Origin: Caribbeanibacter sp964518305
GTDB lineage: Bacteria > Gemmatimonadota > Gemmatimonadetes > Palauibacterales > Palauibacteraceae
DNA length: 15,130 nt
Direction: 5' to 3'
Assembly (NCBI GenBank): GCA_964518305.1
Contig: CAZFDK010000065.1
Span: forward strand, 1 to 15,130
The notes under the pieces were generated by a model. The model searched no databases and had not been told where the DNA came from. It saw nothing but the letters and a program-made list of their open reading frames with translations. Below are positions 1 to 8,324 of this stretch, piece by piece (position 1 is the stretch's first letter; every line of letters starts with the position of its first letter). Both the position numbers and the translations under genes were made by a program.

Positions 1-1
1 C

Positions 2-2794
2 GACAGCGCGCGCTTCATCTGGTACGCCGAGGCCGAGGGCACCTGGGAATACAACGCCGACCTGCCGCAGTATCAGCTCGCCAAGTACGACCGGGAGACG
101 GGCGAGCACTTCACCCGCAGCTTCCGCTACGGGTCGGGCTTCCGGCCCACGCTCTCCCCGGACGGGCGGTGGCTGGTGTACGGGAGCCGCTACGAGAACC
201 AGACCGGCCTCCGGATCCGGAACCGGACCACCGGCGACGAGCGGTGGCTGGTCTACCCCGTGGACCGGGACGACCAGGAGTCGGTGGCCAGCCGCGACGT
301 CTACCCGGGGATGAGCTTCACGCCGGACTCCGAGCACTTGGTGGCCTCCTGGGACGGCACCATCTGGCGCGTGCCCGTGGCGCCGGACGCCGGCGAGCCG
401 GAGGAGATCGGCTTCGAGGCCGAGGTGGACATCGGCCTGGGCCCGGAGCTCGACTTCAAGTACGCGGTGCCGGACTCGGCCGAGTTCACGGTGCGCCAGA
501 TCCGCGACGCCGTGCCCTCGCCGGACGGCTCCCGGCTGGCCTTCACGGCGCTGGACCGGCTGTACGTCATGGACCTGCCCGACGGCGAGCCCCGCCGGCT
601 CACGGGCGCGGAGGACGTCACCGAGGCCCAGCCGGCGTGGAGTCCCGACGGCCGGTGGATCGCCTATGCCGCGTGGAGCGGCCGGGGCGAGGAGGCCAGC
701 GGTCACATCCGCCGCGTGCGGGCCGACGGCTCGGGTGGGCCGCAGGCGCTCACGGAGATCGCCGGCGTCTACCGCCAGCCCGCCTGGAGCCCGGACGGCG
801 AGCGCATCGTGGCCATCCGGGGCCCGGCCCGGGCCTACACGTCGTCGGTGGGCCCCTTCGGGCCCGGCGCCAGCCAGGACCTGGTGTGGCTGCCCGCCGA
901 CCCGGAGGCCCCCTCCGCGGCACGGGAGAGCGGCCGCGCCCGGGTGATCCAGCCCGCCGGCGAGGTGGAGCACCCCCACTTCGTCACCGACCAGCCGCGT
1001 CGGATCTATCTGCACCACTCCGACGACGGCCTGATCTCCATGCGCTTCGACGGCACGGACCGGAAGGAGCACCTGCAGGTCATGGGCGAGGCCCCGCCCG
1101 GCGCCGACGAGCCGCGGGAAGCCGGCCTGGTGATGATGGGCCCCGAGGGCGAGCGGGCCCTGGCCGAGGTGGGCTGGCACCTCTACACCGCGGAGGTGCC
1201 GTACGTGGGCGGCGAGACGCCCACCGTGAACGTGGCGAGCCCGGAGAACGCATCGGTGCCCGCCCGGAAGCTCACCGACCTCGGCGGCGAGTTCCCGGCC
1301 TGGGGACCGGAGGGCGAGACCGTCCACTACTCGCTGGGGAACGCCTACTTCACCTACGACCTGGCCCGCGCCCGGGCCGTCGAGGACAGCCTCGAGGAGG
1401 TCGAAGCCGAGGCCGGGGAGGACACGTCCTCGGCGGACACGGCGGAGGCAGCCGGTGAGGAATCGGAGGAAGGGGCCGAGGCGGACGAAGCCGGGGAGGA
1501 CGAGGGCTACGAGCCGGCGGAGCGGCGGATCACGGTCCGCGCCGACCGGGACGTCCCCTCCGGCACCGTGGCGCTCACCGGCGCCCGGCTGGTGACCATG
1601 GACGGCGGCGAGGTGATCGAGGACGGCACCGTCGTCGTCACCGACAACCGGATCACCGCCGTGGGGCCGAGCTCCGAGGTGACGGTGCCCGGCGGCGCCG
1701 AGACCCGGGACATGAGCGGCAAGACCATCGTCCCCGGGTTCGTGGACGTCCACGCCCACATCTGGCCCGCGTGGGGCGTCCACAAGACGCAGGTGCCGGG
1801 CTACCTGGCCAACCTGGCCTACGGCGTCACCACCAGCCGCGACCCGCAGACCTCTACCACCGACGTGCTGACCTACGCCGACCAGGTGGAGGCCGGCCGT
1901 ATGATCGGGCCGCGGATCTACTCCACCGGACCCGGCATCTTCTCCTCCACCACCATCGAGAGCCGTGAGGAGGCCGGCGAGGTGGTGCGCAAGTACTCGG
2001 AGTACTTCCACACCAAGACGCTCAAGCAGTACCTGGCCGGCAACCGCCAGCAGCGGCAGTGGGTGCTGCAGGCCGCCCACGAGCAGGAGATGATGCCCAC
2101 CACCGAGGGCGCCCTGGACATGAAACTCGACATGACCCAGATGATCGACGGGTACCCGGGCCACGAGCACAGCTTTCCCTACATGCAGATCTACAGCGAC
2201 GTGGACCGGCTGGTGGTGGAGACGCAGGTCACCTACACGCCCACCATCCTCGTGGCCTACGGCGGGCCGTGGGCCGAGAACTACTTCTACAGCCGCCACG
2301 ACCCCTACGGCCTGGAGAAGATGCAGCGCTTCACGCCGCAGCAGCAGCTGGCCCAGCTCACCCGCCGGCGGGACAACTGGTTCATGGAGGAGGAGCACGT
2401 CTTCGAGCCCATCAGCCGCGAGCTCACACAGATGCTGGAGAAGGGGGCCACGGCGGGGATCGGCGCCCACGGGCAGATCCAGGGCATCGGCTACCACTGG
2501 GAGCTGTGGGCGCAGGCCTCCGGAGGCACCGACCCCCACACGGCGCTGGAGATGGCCACGATCATGGGCGCCGAGGGCATCGGCCTGGACCGGGAGCTGG
2601 GCTCCCTGGAGGAGGGGAAGCTGGCCGACCTGGTGGTGCTGGAGGAGAATCCGCTGGAGGACCTGGAGAACACCACCTCCATCACGCACGTGATGAAGGG
2701 CGGCCGGCTCTACGAGGACGATACGCTGCGGCAGGTGTGGCCCGCCGAGCGCCCGGCGCCGGACACCTGGTGGGAGGGGGACGAGCCGCGGTAG
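2..2794 (+). CDS. TolB-like (PD40) beta-propeller + amidohydrolase fusion, 5'-truncated
   Basis: The reading frame is open from the first bases of the window, so the N terminus lies outside it; an internal GTG at 176 is not a convincing start. The N-terminal half carries PD40/TolB propeller repeats, seen as LSPDGRWLVYGS, PAWSPDGRWIAYAAW and PAWSPDGERIV. A very acidic linker follows (about 1379-1521). The C-terminal half is an imidazolonepropionase-like amidohydrolase: a GTVALTGARLVTMDG entry strand, the metal-binding HxH in VDVHAHIW (His codons at 1751 and 1757), GHEHS (2159-2173), GAHGQIQGIGYHWE (from 2462), and the closing GSLEEGKLADLVVLEENPL. This architecture is familiar from Bacteroidota and Gemmatimonadota exported proteins and is expected to hydrolyse a C-N bond of a peptide-like or cyclic amide; the substrate is unknown. 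The domain looks complete and intact. A hairpin follows the stop, and the next gene starts 91 bases downstream. Confidence 0.9.
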   Translation, partial: DSARFIWYAEAEGTWEYNADLPQYQLAKYDRETGEHFTRSFRYGSGFRPTLSPDGRWLVYGSRYENQTGLRIRNRTTGDERWLVYPVDRDDQESVASRDVYPGMSFTPDSEHLVASWDGTIWRVPVAPDAGEPEEIGFEAEVDIGLGPELDFKYAVPDSAEFTVRQIRDAVPSPDGSRLAFTALDRLYVMDLPDGEPRRLTGAEDVTEAQPAWSPDGRWIAYAAWSGRGEEASGHIRRVRADGSGGPQALTEIAGVYRQPAWSPDGERIVAIRGPARAYTSSVGPFGPGASQDLVWLPADPEAPSAARESGRARVIQPAGEVEHPHFVTDQPRRIYLHHSDDGLISMRFDGTDRKEHLQVMGEAPPGADEPREAGLVMMGPEGERALAEVGWHLYTAEVPYVGGETPTVNVASPENASVPARKLTDLGGEFPAWGPEGETVHYSLGNAYFTYDLARARAVEDSLEEVEAEAGEDTSSADTAEAAGEESEEGAEADEAGEDEGYEPAERRITVRADRDVPSGTVALTGARLVTMDGGEVIEDGTVVVTDNRITAVGPSSEVTVPGGAETRDMSGKTIVPGFVDVHAHIWPAWGVHKTQVPGYLANLAYGVTTSRDPQTSTTDVLTYADQVEAGRMIGPRIYSTGPGIFSSTTIESREEAGEVVRKYSEYFHTKTLKQYLAGNRQQRQWVLQAAHEQEMMPTTEGALDMKLDMTQMIDGYPGHEHSFPYMQIYSDVDRLVVETQVTYTPTILVAYGGPWAENYFYSRHDPYGLEKMQRFTPQQQLAQLTRRRDNWFMEEEHVFEPISRELTQMLEKGATAGIGAHGQIQGIGYHWELWAQASGGTDPHTALEMATIMGAEGIGLDRELGSLEEGKLADLVVLEENPLEDLENTTSITHVMKGGRLYEDDTLRQVWPAERPAPDTWWEGDEPR

Positions 2795-2809
2795 TCAGCC
2801 GGCACGGAT

Positions 2810-2833
2810 CTCCTCGATGACGTCGTCGAGGAG
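2810..2833 (+). terminator. Hairpin after amidohydrolase gene, possible terminator
   Basis: Arms CTCCTCGA (2810-2817) and TCGAGGAG (2826-2833) are perfectly complementary around an 8-base loop, 15 bases after the amidohydrolase stop. No T-run follows, so it is at best a U-less terminator or an mRNA-stabilising hairpin. Confidence 0.3.
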
Positions 2834-2885
2834 GCGACCTTCCGACGTGTCAACGTGGACGCCTCAGGAGAGAGGGCGTGTCTCC

Positions 2886-3395
2886 ATGAAGAGACTTGAA
2901 GCAACCGAAGCAACCAGCTCCCCCGGCCGAGGGCGGCCCGCGGCTCCCCTCCTGGTCCTCGTGGCAGCCGTGCTGCTCGGCGGCTGCTACCGGTACGCCG
3001 CAGCCGACCGCTCGTCCCTGGTCGCCGGCCAGCAGGTGGCTCTGACGCTGGCCGACGGGTCGGGGAAGGCGGAGAGCGCCGCCCGCCCGGGGAAGCGGAT
3101 CGAGGGCCGCGTGGTCTCCGTCCGTCACGACACCATCGCCGTGAGGACCACCAGGCCCGCCAGGGACCGCCTGCGCACCGGCGCCACCGTCGTGGACACC
3201 GTCCACGTCCCGGCCCGTCGAGTGCGGTCCGTGCGCCGGAAGGAGCTCCGGAAAGGACGAACGATAGCCGTGGTCGGCGGAGTGGCGCTCGGCCTGGGTA
3301 TCACCTCGGCGATCCTCCTGGATGGCGCGGGCGGAGGGGGCGCCCCGCCCGGTGACGGCGGCGACGGGACCGACCGCGCGCTCTCGATCCCGTAA
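2886..3395 (+). CDS. Small lipoprotein of unknown function
   Basis: A 169-residue protein starting at ATG 2886, preceded by GGAG/GAGAGGG at 2867-2875. An in-frame ATG at 2817 would add 23 residues but has a weaker upstream site and pushes the signal sequence too far in. The N terminus has a basic region, a hydrophobic stretch LLVLVAAVLL and a lipobox LGGC with Cys34, indicating export and lipidation. The middle (VAGQQVALTLADG, then GRVVSVRHDTIAVRT and VPARRVRSVRRKEL) looks like a small beta-rich domain. Near the C terminus, after RRKELRKGRT, there is a glycine-rich hydrophobic segment (IAVVGGVALGLGITSAILL) that could be membrane-embedded, followed by a Gly/Pro/Asp-rich tail. I recall similar unnamed lipoproteins in Gemmatimonadota but know of no function. 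It sits alone between the amidohydrolase and the SusC gene. Confidence 0.75.
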   Translation: MKRLEATEATSSPGRGRPAAPLLVLVAAVLLGGCYRYAAADRSSLVAGQQVALTLADGSGKAESAARPGKRIEGRVVSVRHDTIAVRTTRPARDRLRTGATVVDTVHVPARRVRSVRRKELRKGRTIAVVGGVALGLGITSAILLDGAGGGGAPPGDGGDGTDRALSIP

Positions 3396-3452
3396 CTCCG
3401 GTTCGACCTCTCGATCCGGCCGTCCCGATGCACCATATCCCCACCGGTCCGG

Positions 3453-3468
3453 CGGCGCGTCTGCGCCG
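3453..3468 (+). terminator. Short GC hairpin downstream of lipoprotein gene
   Basis: CGGCGC (3453-3458) pairs with GCGCCG (3463-3468) around a 4-base loop in the gap before the SusC gene. No T-run follows. In DNA this GC-rich such a stem may arise by chance, so the call is weak. Confidence 0.2.
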
Positions 3469-3481
3469 GCGGGTGGCGCGC

Positions 3482-3526
3482 TTGCATGGATGGTTCGATC
3501 CGGGTAGACAATAGATACCGTATACA
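3482..3526 (+). promoter_or_regulatory. AT-rich patch, possible promoter of the SusC/SusD unit
   Basis: The 202-base gap before the SusC gene is GC-rich except for an AT-rich patch around 3505-3526 (TAGACAATAGATACCGTATACA) with TTGCAT at 3482-3487 upstream. TATACA (3521-3526) resembles a -10 box, but no good -35 lies at 16-18 bases from it. The contrast in base composition and the position before a new transcription unit are the main support. Confidence 0.2.
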
Positions 3527-3597
3527 GGCGCGTCTTCACTCGTCCTCCGGCGTCGGGCTCGCATGCCCTCGACGTCGACTCACAGGGAGGGACCACG

Positions 3598-6500
3598 ATG
3601 ACTCCACGTTCGGTTGGCCGGGTCGTGGGGGCCACTCTCGCGATTCTCGTTGTCTCCGCTCTGGGCGGACCCGAGGCCCTGGCCCAGGAGGGGGCCGTCG
3701 CCGGCAACGTCGTCGGGGCGACCAGCGGCGAGCCCCTGGACGCCGCCCAGGTGGTGGTCGTGGGTACGGGACTCGGCACCATCACGGACGCGGACGGGAA
3801 CTTCCGCATCACGGAGGTCCCCGCCGGCGAGCAGAGTGTGCAGGTCCAGCTCGTGGGCTACAGCTCCAGCACCCGGACCGTGTCGGTGCAGAGCGGTCAG
3901 ACCTCCAGGGTGAACTTCGAGCTCCGGCAGAGCGCCGTGCAGCTCGAGGAGATCGTGGTGACCGGGACGGGCACCGGAGGCGTGCAGAAGAAGCGGCTCG
4001 GAAACACGGTGGCCACGGTGAGCGCCGATCAGATCGCGAACGCGCCGACCGTGAGTGCCACCGAGATGCTCGCCGCCCGCGAGCCCGGAGTCCAGATCCT
4101 CAACTCCAGCGGAATGACGAATGAGGGCGGCCGGATCCGCGTCCGGGGCGCGGCGAGCCTGTCGCAGTCCAACGAGCCCGTGATCTACATCGACGGGGTC
4201 CGCATCAACTCCGGCGGCGGCTTCGCCGGCGGCGCCTCCGCCGGCGCCCAGGGGGCCGGCGCCAGCTCCCGCCTGGACGACCTCGACCCATCCTCCATCG
4301 ACCGCATCGAGGTTCTCAAGGGAGCGGCGGCCGCCACGCTCTACGGCACGGAGGCCTCCAACGGCGTCATTCAGATCTTCACCAAGACGGGCCGAACCGG
4401 CCAGGCGCGGTGGAACTTCGAGGTCGAGCAGGGCCTGGAGTCGATGCCCTCCAACCGGCTGATTCCCCACGCTGACTTCGCCCGCACGCCGGAGCAGCTC
4501 GATCGGATGCAGGAGCGCTGGGGAGCGCCGTCGGACCTGCAGCTCTACGAGCCCATCCAGCGCATGCTGCAGGACCGCATCGACGAGACCGGCCGCATCA
4601 CCAATCTGAGCGGCTCCGTGAACGGCGGGGGGGGCGGAATCACGTACTTCGTCTCGGCTCGCTACAGCAACATCGACGGCATCATGGGCCTCGAGGACCT
4701 GGGACCGGCCCAGGACAAGAGCGAGCGCTGGCAGACCGCCGTGAACCTCAACGCCACGCCCAGCGACGAGCTCACGGTGAGCCTCAGCTCGAACTACTCC
4801 TTCGTCCAGCAGCAGGCCCCCCAGACGGCGAACAACATCTTCAGTCCGTGGGCGTCGATCTTCGACTCCCAGATGCGATTCGCCCAGTCCTGCGACTTTA
4901 GCGAGCCCTGCAACAACTTCGGAACGCCGGCGTGGAACACGATCGAGGAAGGGACCCAGATCACCACGGGGCAGGAGGTCAGTCACTTTCGGACGAGCCT
5001 CCAGCCGCAGTGGCAGCCGGGCGAGAACCTGTCCGTGTCCGGCACCTTCGGGGCGGACGTGTCGACGAACGAGTCGTGGGAGCACTTCCCGTTCGGGTGG
5101 GACGTCGACAACTTCTCGCCGTTCTTCAACGACGGCACCCGCGATGTGGGGACGAGGAACCACTACGAGATCACAGGGGAAATCCGAGCCGGCTGGGAGG
5201 CGGACTTCGGTGAGGAGTTCTCCAGCAGCTTCACGGTGGGCACGCAGAGTTTCCTGCGGCAGACTCGGGTCCGCGAGGGAACGGGCGACGGGTTCGGTGG
5301 CCCCGGGCTCGAGGACGTCGGAGCCGCCAACTCGCAGACGACCGACGAGTCGCTCACCGAGAACGTGAACATCGGGACCTTCGCCCAGGAGCAGATCGGC
5401 TACCGCGACTTCGCATTCGTCACCCTGGGCGGCCGCTGGGACGTGAATTCGGCCTTCGGCGAGGAGGTACAGGGCGAGTTTTACCCCAAGGCCAGCGTCT
5501 CGCTCGTGTTCAGCGACCTGCCGGGCTGGGACAGCGAGACCTTCTCCACCGTGCGACTCCGCGGCGCGTTCGGTGAATCCGGTCTGCAGCCGTCCAGCTT
5601 CGCCCGATTCCGCACCTTCGCCGGCATCGGCAGCCCCATCGGACCGGGGGTCGAGCCCCAGAACCTGGGGAACCCGGAGCTGAGCCCGGAGGTGTCTCGT
5701 GAGTTCGAGGTGGGCGCCAACCTGGGCCTGTTCCGCGACCGGCTGAGCATCGACGGGACGTTCTGGACGCGGACGGTGAACGACGCGCTGGTCCAGAAGC
5801 AGTTTCCGGTGTCCGGCGGGTTCACCGGCCTCCAGCTCACCAACATCGGACAGCTGGACGCCAGCGGCGTCGACCTCAACGTGAGCGGCACGGTGATCGA
5901 GTCCGACGACGTCCGGGCCGAGATCTTCGGCAACACGGCCTACCTGAGCCAGAACGTCGCCGATCTCGGAGGCGCGGCTCCGATCAAGACCGGCGGGTCG
6001 TATCCACGCAACCGAAACTTCATCAAGGAAGGTCTGCCGCCGGGAGCCTTCCTGGGAGCCCGTCTTCAGGACGCCGAGATTCCGCTCGACCTGACCGACA
6101 GCTGCCAGGCACCCACCGAGCAGGAGGCGCTGGACTTCTTCTCGGAGCCGCGCAACCCCAGCGACTTCGAGGTTCTGCCGGAGGACTGCGGGACCGCCGA
6201 GGTGCTTCAGAACTTCCTGGGCAGCCCGTGGCCGGACTGGTCCGGAAGCCTGGGGGCCGACGTGAGGTTCCTGCAGCGCTTCCAGTTCCGGACCGTCGCC
6301 GAGTACACGCTGGGCCAACAGGTGCAGGACCTGTCCGGCGCGTTCCGTCGCTCGAACGCCTTCATCGGTCGGAACACTCCGGGTAGCGCCCAGGTGACCG
6401 CCACGCTGATGGATCCGAGCAGCAGCGCCGAGGAGCGGCTTGAGGCAGCCAAGGAGTGGGCCCGCGAGTACCGGGCGCTCTCGCCCATGAGCGGCCTGAA

Positions 6501-6798
6501 CCAGATCTTCGACGCCGACTTCCTGCGGTGGCGCGAACTCTCGCTGACCTACGACGCGCCGGAGAGGCTGGCGTCGGTGCTCTCGGCCCGTTCCCTGTCC
6601 TTCTCCTTCCGGGCCCGGAACGTGGCCCTGTGGGTCACCGACGACTACCGGGGGCTGGATCCGGAGCTCAACAACAGCGGCCGGTGCGCTGGCGGCGGCC
6701 AGGGTACCAACGTCGACTGCAACTTCCTCATGGGACAGGAGGCGTGGAGGATGCCGATACCGCGCCGGTTCACGCTGTCCGTGTCCGCGGGCTTCTGA
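3598..6798 (+). CDS. SusC/RagA-type TonB-linked outer-membrane transporter
   Basis: A 1066-residue outer-membrane receptor that should import a bulky nutrient using TonB energy, working with the SusD-type protein encoded next. ATG 3598 has AGGGAGG seven bases upstream. A signal peptide ends near residue 29 (EALA/QE). A carboxypeptidase-regulatory-like domain follows (about 31-112, with TDADGNFRITEVPAGE), then a TonB-box-like LEEIVVTGTG (about 116-125), and the plug with IRVRGAASLSQSNEPVIYID (ending near residue 199) and IEVLKGAAAATLYGTEASNG (about 237-256). The rest has alternating-strand barrel character and ends in RRFTLSVSAGF with a terminal Phe, as barrels do. A Gly/Ala-rich insert lies within the plug (about 204-224). 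Three Cys pairs occur in probable surface loops. Length fits the family. The substrate cannot be read from sequence. Confidence 0.95.
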   Translation: MTPRSVGRVVGATLAILVVSALGGPEALAQEGAVAGNVVGATSGEPLDAAQVVVVGTGLGTITDADGNFRITEVPAGEQSVQVQLVGYSSSTRTVSVQSGQTSRVNFELRQSAVQLEEIVVTGTGTGGVQKKRLGNTVATVSADQIANAPTVSATEMLAAREPGVQILNSSGMTNEGGRIRVRGAASLSQSNEPVIYIDGVRINSGGGFAGGASAGAQGAGASSRLDDLDPSSIDRIEVLKGAAAATLYGTEASNGVIQIFTKTGRTGQARWNFEVEQGLESMPSNRLIPHADFARTPEQLDRMQERWGAPSDLQLYEPIQRMLQDRIDETGRITNLSGSVNGGGGGITYFVSARYSNIDGIMGLEDLGPAQDKSERWQTAVNLNATPSDELTVSLSSNYSFVQQQAPQTANNIFSPWASIFDSQMRFAQSCDFSEPCNNFGTPAWNTIEEGTQITTGQEVSHFRTSLQPQWQPGENLSVSGTFGADVSTNESWEHFPFGWDVDNFSPFFNDGTRDVGTRNHYEITGEIRAGWEADFGEEFSSSFTVGTQSFLRQTRVREGTGDGFGGPGLEDVGAANSQTTDESLTENVNIGTFAQEQIGYRDFAFVTLGGRWDVNSAFGEEVQGEFYPKASVSLVFSDLPGWDSETFSTVRLRGAFGESGLQPSSFARFRTFAGIGSPIGPGVEPQNLGNPELSPEVSREFEVGANLGLFRDRLSIDGTFWTRTVNDALVQKQFPVSGGFTGLQLTNIGQLDASGVDLNVSGTVIESDDVRAEIFGNTAYLSQNVADLGGAAPIKTGGSYPRNRNFIKEGLPPGAFLGARLQDAEIPLDLTDSCQAPTEQEALDFFSEPRNPSDFEVLPEDCGTAEVLQNFLGSPWPDWSGSLGADVRFLQRFQFRTVAEYTLGQQVQDLSGAFRRSNAFIGRNTPGSAQVTATLMDPSSSAEERLEAAKEWAREYRALSPMSGLNQIFDADFLRWRELSLTYDAPERLASVLSARSLSFSFRARNVALWVTDDYRGLDPELNNSGRCAGGGQGTNVDCNFLMGQEAWRMPIPRRFTLSVSAGF

Positions 6799-6860
6799 GG
6801 GGGCAGCGCGATGCCGAACACCGGACGTGACGCCTCGATGGACACGGAGCACCCCAGGAC

Positions 6861-6867
6861 GGGAGAG
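6861..6867 (+). promoter_or_regulatory. Ribosome binding site deciding the SusD start
   Basis: GGGAGAG ends six bases before ATG 6874. A rival GAGGGGG (6797-6803) precedes ATG 6811. The 6874 start gives a normal lipoprotein signal (Cys36), whereas 6811 would place 56 residues before the lipidated Cys. Confidence 0.5.
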
Positions 6868-6873
6868 ACAGCG

Positions 6874-8226
6874 ATGAACGTCCTACAGCGCAGCATCGAC
6901 CGCCTCCGCGGCAGCAACCTCCGCGCCCACCTGAGAATCGGAGCGACCCTCATCCTGGTGGCGGTGGCCGCGGCGGGCTGCCGCGATCCGCTGAACGTCC
7001 CCGACACGAACAGCATCCAGGGCGAGGACCTGGACAGCCCGGCCGCGGTGCCGTCGCTGGTGGCCGGGTCGCTGACGAACACCAACGAGATGATCGGCGA
7101 GCTGGCCGCCATCTACGCCACCGCGTCCGACGAGGTGCGGTGGATCGGATCCCGGGACGCCTGGCAGGCCCTGTCGCAGGGCTTCATCGACGATCCGGTG
7201 AACGAGTTCTCGGACGCCGCCTACCCGGACGCCACCGACGCGCGCTTCCTGGCCGATCGCGCGATCAACCGGGCCGAGGAGTTCCAGGACGAGCTGGCGG
7301 ACCAGACCAATCTCGTCCGCGCCTACCTGCAGGGGGCCGTGGTCTACGCCACCATCGCCGACGTCTACGACGACTTCGTGATCCCGGACAGCCCCCGGGA
7401 GCCGGTCCCGCCGATCGGCGCGGAGAACATGGACCGGCTCTACGACCAGGCGATCCAGTGGCTGGACAGCGCCGAGAGCCTGGCCCGGGACCTGGGCGCC
7501 TCGGAGATGGTGACACGGGCCATCGCATATCGGGCGAGGGTCCGCCACGCGAAGGCCGTGTGGAACAAGCTGAACCCCCGGGGGAGCACGCCGTCCGACC
7601 CGCTGGTGGCCAACGCGGAGATGGCCCAGGACGCCGCCACCTTCCTCCAGCGGGTGGGTCCGACGGCCGACTGGCGCTGGGAGGCCGAGTTCAGCAGCGC
7701 CTCGGCCGTCAACAACCTGGGCTTCCAGATCAACGAGCGGGGCGAGCTGCAGTTCGGCCCCTCCTACGTGGAGGTGGACGAGGACAACCCGTCGACCGTC
7801 GACTCGGTCGTGATCACCGACCCGGTGACGGGCGACCCGAGCCCGGTGTTCCGGGAGAGGCTGGCGGCGTTCGAGGCGGGCGGGCAGTTCTCGTCCCTGT
7901 ACATCGTCACGGCCCGCGAGATGCACCTGCTGGTGGCCGAGCACGAGCTGGCGCAGGGGAACCCCGACGCCTTCGAGACGCACATCAATCACGTGCGGAC
8001 CATCGCGGGTCAGCCGGACTACACCGGGCAGGTACCGGCCATGGAGATCCTCCGGCACGAGCGTAAGGTGAACCTGGTGCTCATGAACCGGCGGCTGGCC
8101 GACATGTACCGCTTCGGGGTCACCTCCTCGCGGTGGCTCCCGCAGTCGCCCTCCAGCACGGAGCCCGGGACGTTCTTCCCGATCGCCATCACCGAGATTC
8201 GGTCGAACCCGAACGTCGGCGGATGA
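6874..8226 (+). CDS. SusD/RagB-type nutrient-binding lipoprotein
   Basis: A 450-residue lipoprotein, the surface lid of the SusC channel encoded 75 bases upstream. The signal region LRIGATLILVAVAAAGC gives a lipobox with Cys36 from the chosen start; ATG 6811 and ATG 6838 are in-frame alternatives. The mature start CRDPLNVPDTNS is the typical entry of this family in Gemmatimonadota. Helical TPR-like segments follow, including the DARFLADRAINRAEEFQDEL region and YLQGAVVYATIADVYDDFV, then AMDxxY-like MDRLYDQAIQWLDSAESLAR, and AYRARVRHAKAVWNKL. The C-terminal part has ARAREMHL-like TAREMHLLVAEHELAQGN and LRHERKVNLVLMNRRLADMYR, which close SusD proteins. The length is slightly short compared with Bacteroidota SusD (around 500-550), as is usual for this group. 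Probably co-transcribed with the SusC gene. Confidence 0.92.
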   Translation: MNVLQRSIDRLRGSNLRAHLRIGATLILVAVAAAGCRDPLNVPDTNSIQGEDLDSPAAVPSLVAGSLTNTNEMIGELAAIYATASDEVRWIGSRDAWQALSQGFIDDPVNEFSDAAYPDATDARFLADRAINRAEEFQDELADQTNLVRAYLQGAVVYATIADVYDDFVIPDSPREPVPPIGAENMDRLYDQAIQWLDSAESLARDLGASEMVTRAIAYRARVRHAKAVWNKLNPRGSTPSDPLVANAEMAQDAATFLQRVGPTADWRWEAEFSSASAVNNLGFQINERGELQFGPSYVEVDEDNPSTVDSVVITDPVTGDPSPVFRERLAAFEAGGQFSSLYIVTAREMHLLVAEHELAQGNPDAFETHINHVRTIAGQPDYTGQVPAMEILRHERKVNLVLMNRRLADMYRFGVTSSRWLPQSPSSTEPGTFFPIAITEIRSNPNVGG

Positions 8227-8249
8227 GCTGACGCTGGGGTCGGCGCCGG

Positions 8250-8283
8250 GCCGGCGGCGGCGCCTTCCCGTGAGGCCGCCGGC
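8250..8283 (+). terminator. GC hairpin between SusD and BNR genes
   Basis: GCCGGCGGC (8250-8258) pairs with GCCGCCGGC (8275-8283) around a 16-base loop in the 98-base gap. It lacks a T-run (ATCCTTTCG follows only after several bases), so termination is uncertain and read-through into the next gene is possible. Confidence 0.2.
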
Positions 8284-8324
8284 GGAGCCGATCCTTTCGT
8301 CCCGAGACCGGAGGTCACCAACCC

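Noticed and set aside
169..1458. Plus-strand frame of 429 codons inside the amidohydrolase gene
   Set aside because: The product is low-complexity Arg/Gly/Pro, out of frame with the PD40 repeats seen in the real gene.
3580..6852. Minus-strand open frame (1090 codons) opposite the SusC gene
   Set aside because: Composition-driven antisense shadow; the plus strand carries clear SusC domains throughout.
7140..8066. Plus-strand 308-codon frame inside the SusD gene
   Set aside because: Arg/Gly-rich shadow of the SusD frame with no domain signature.
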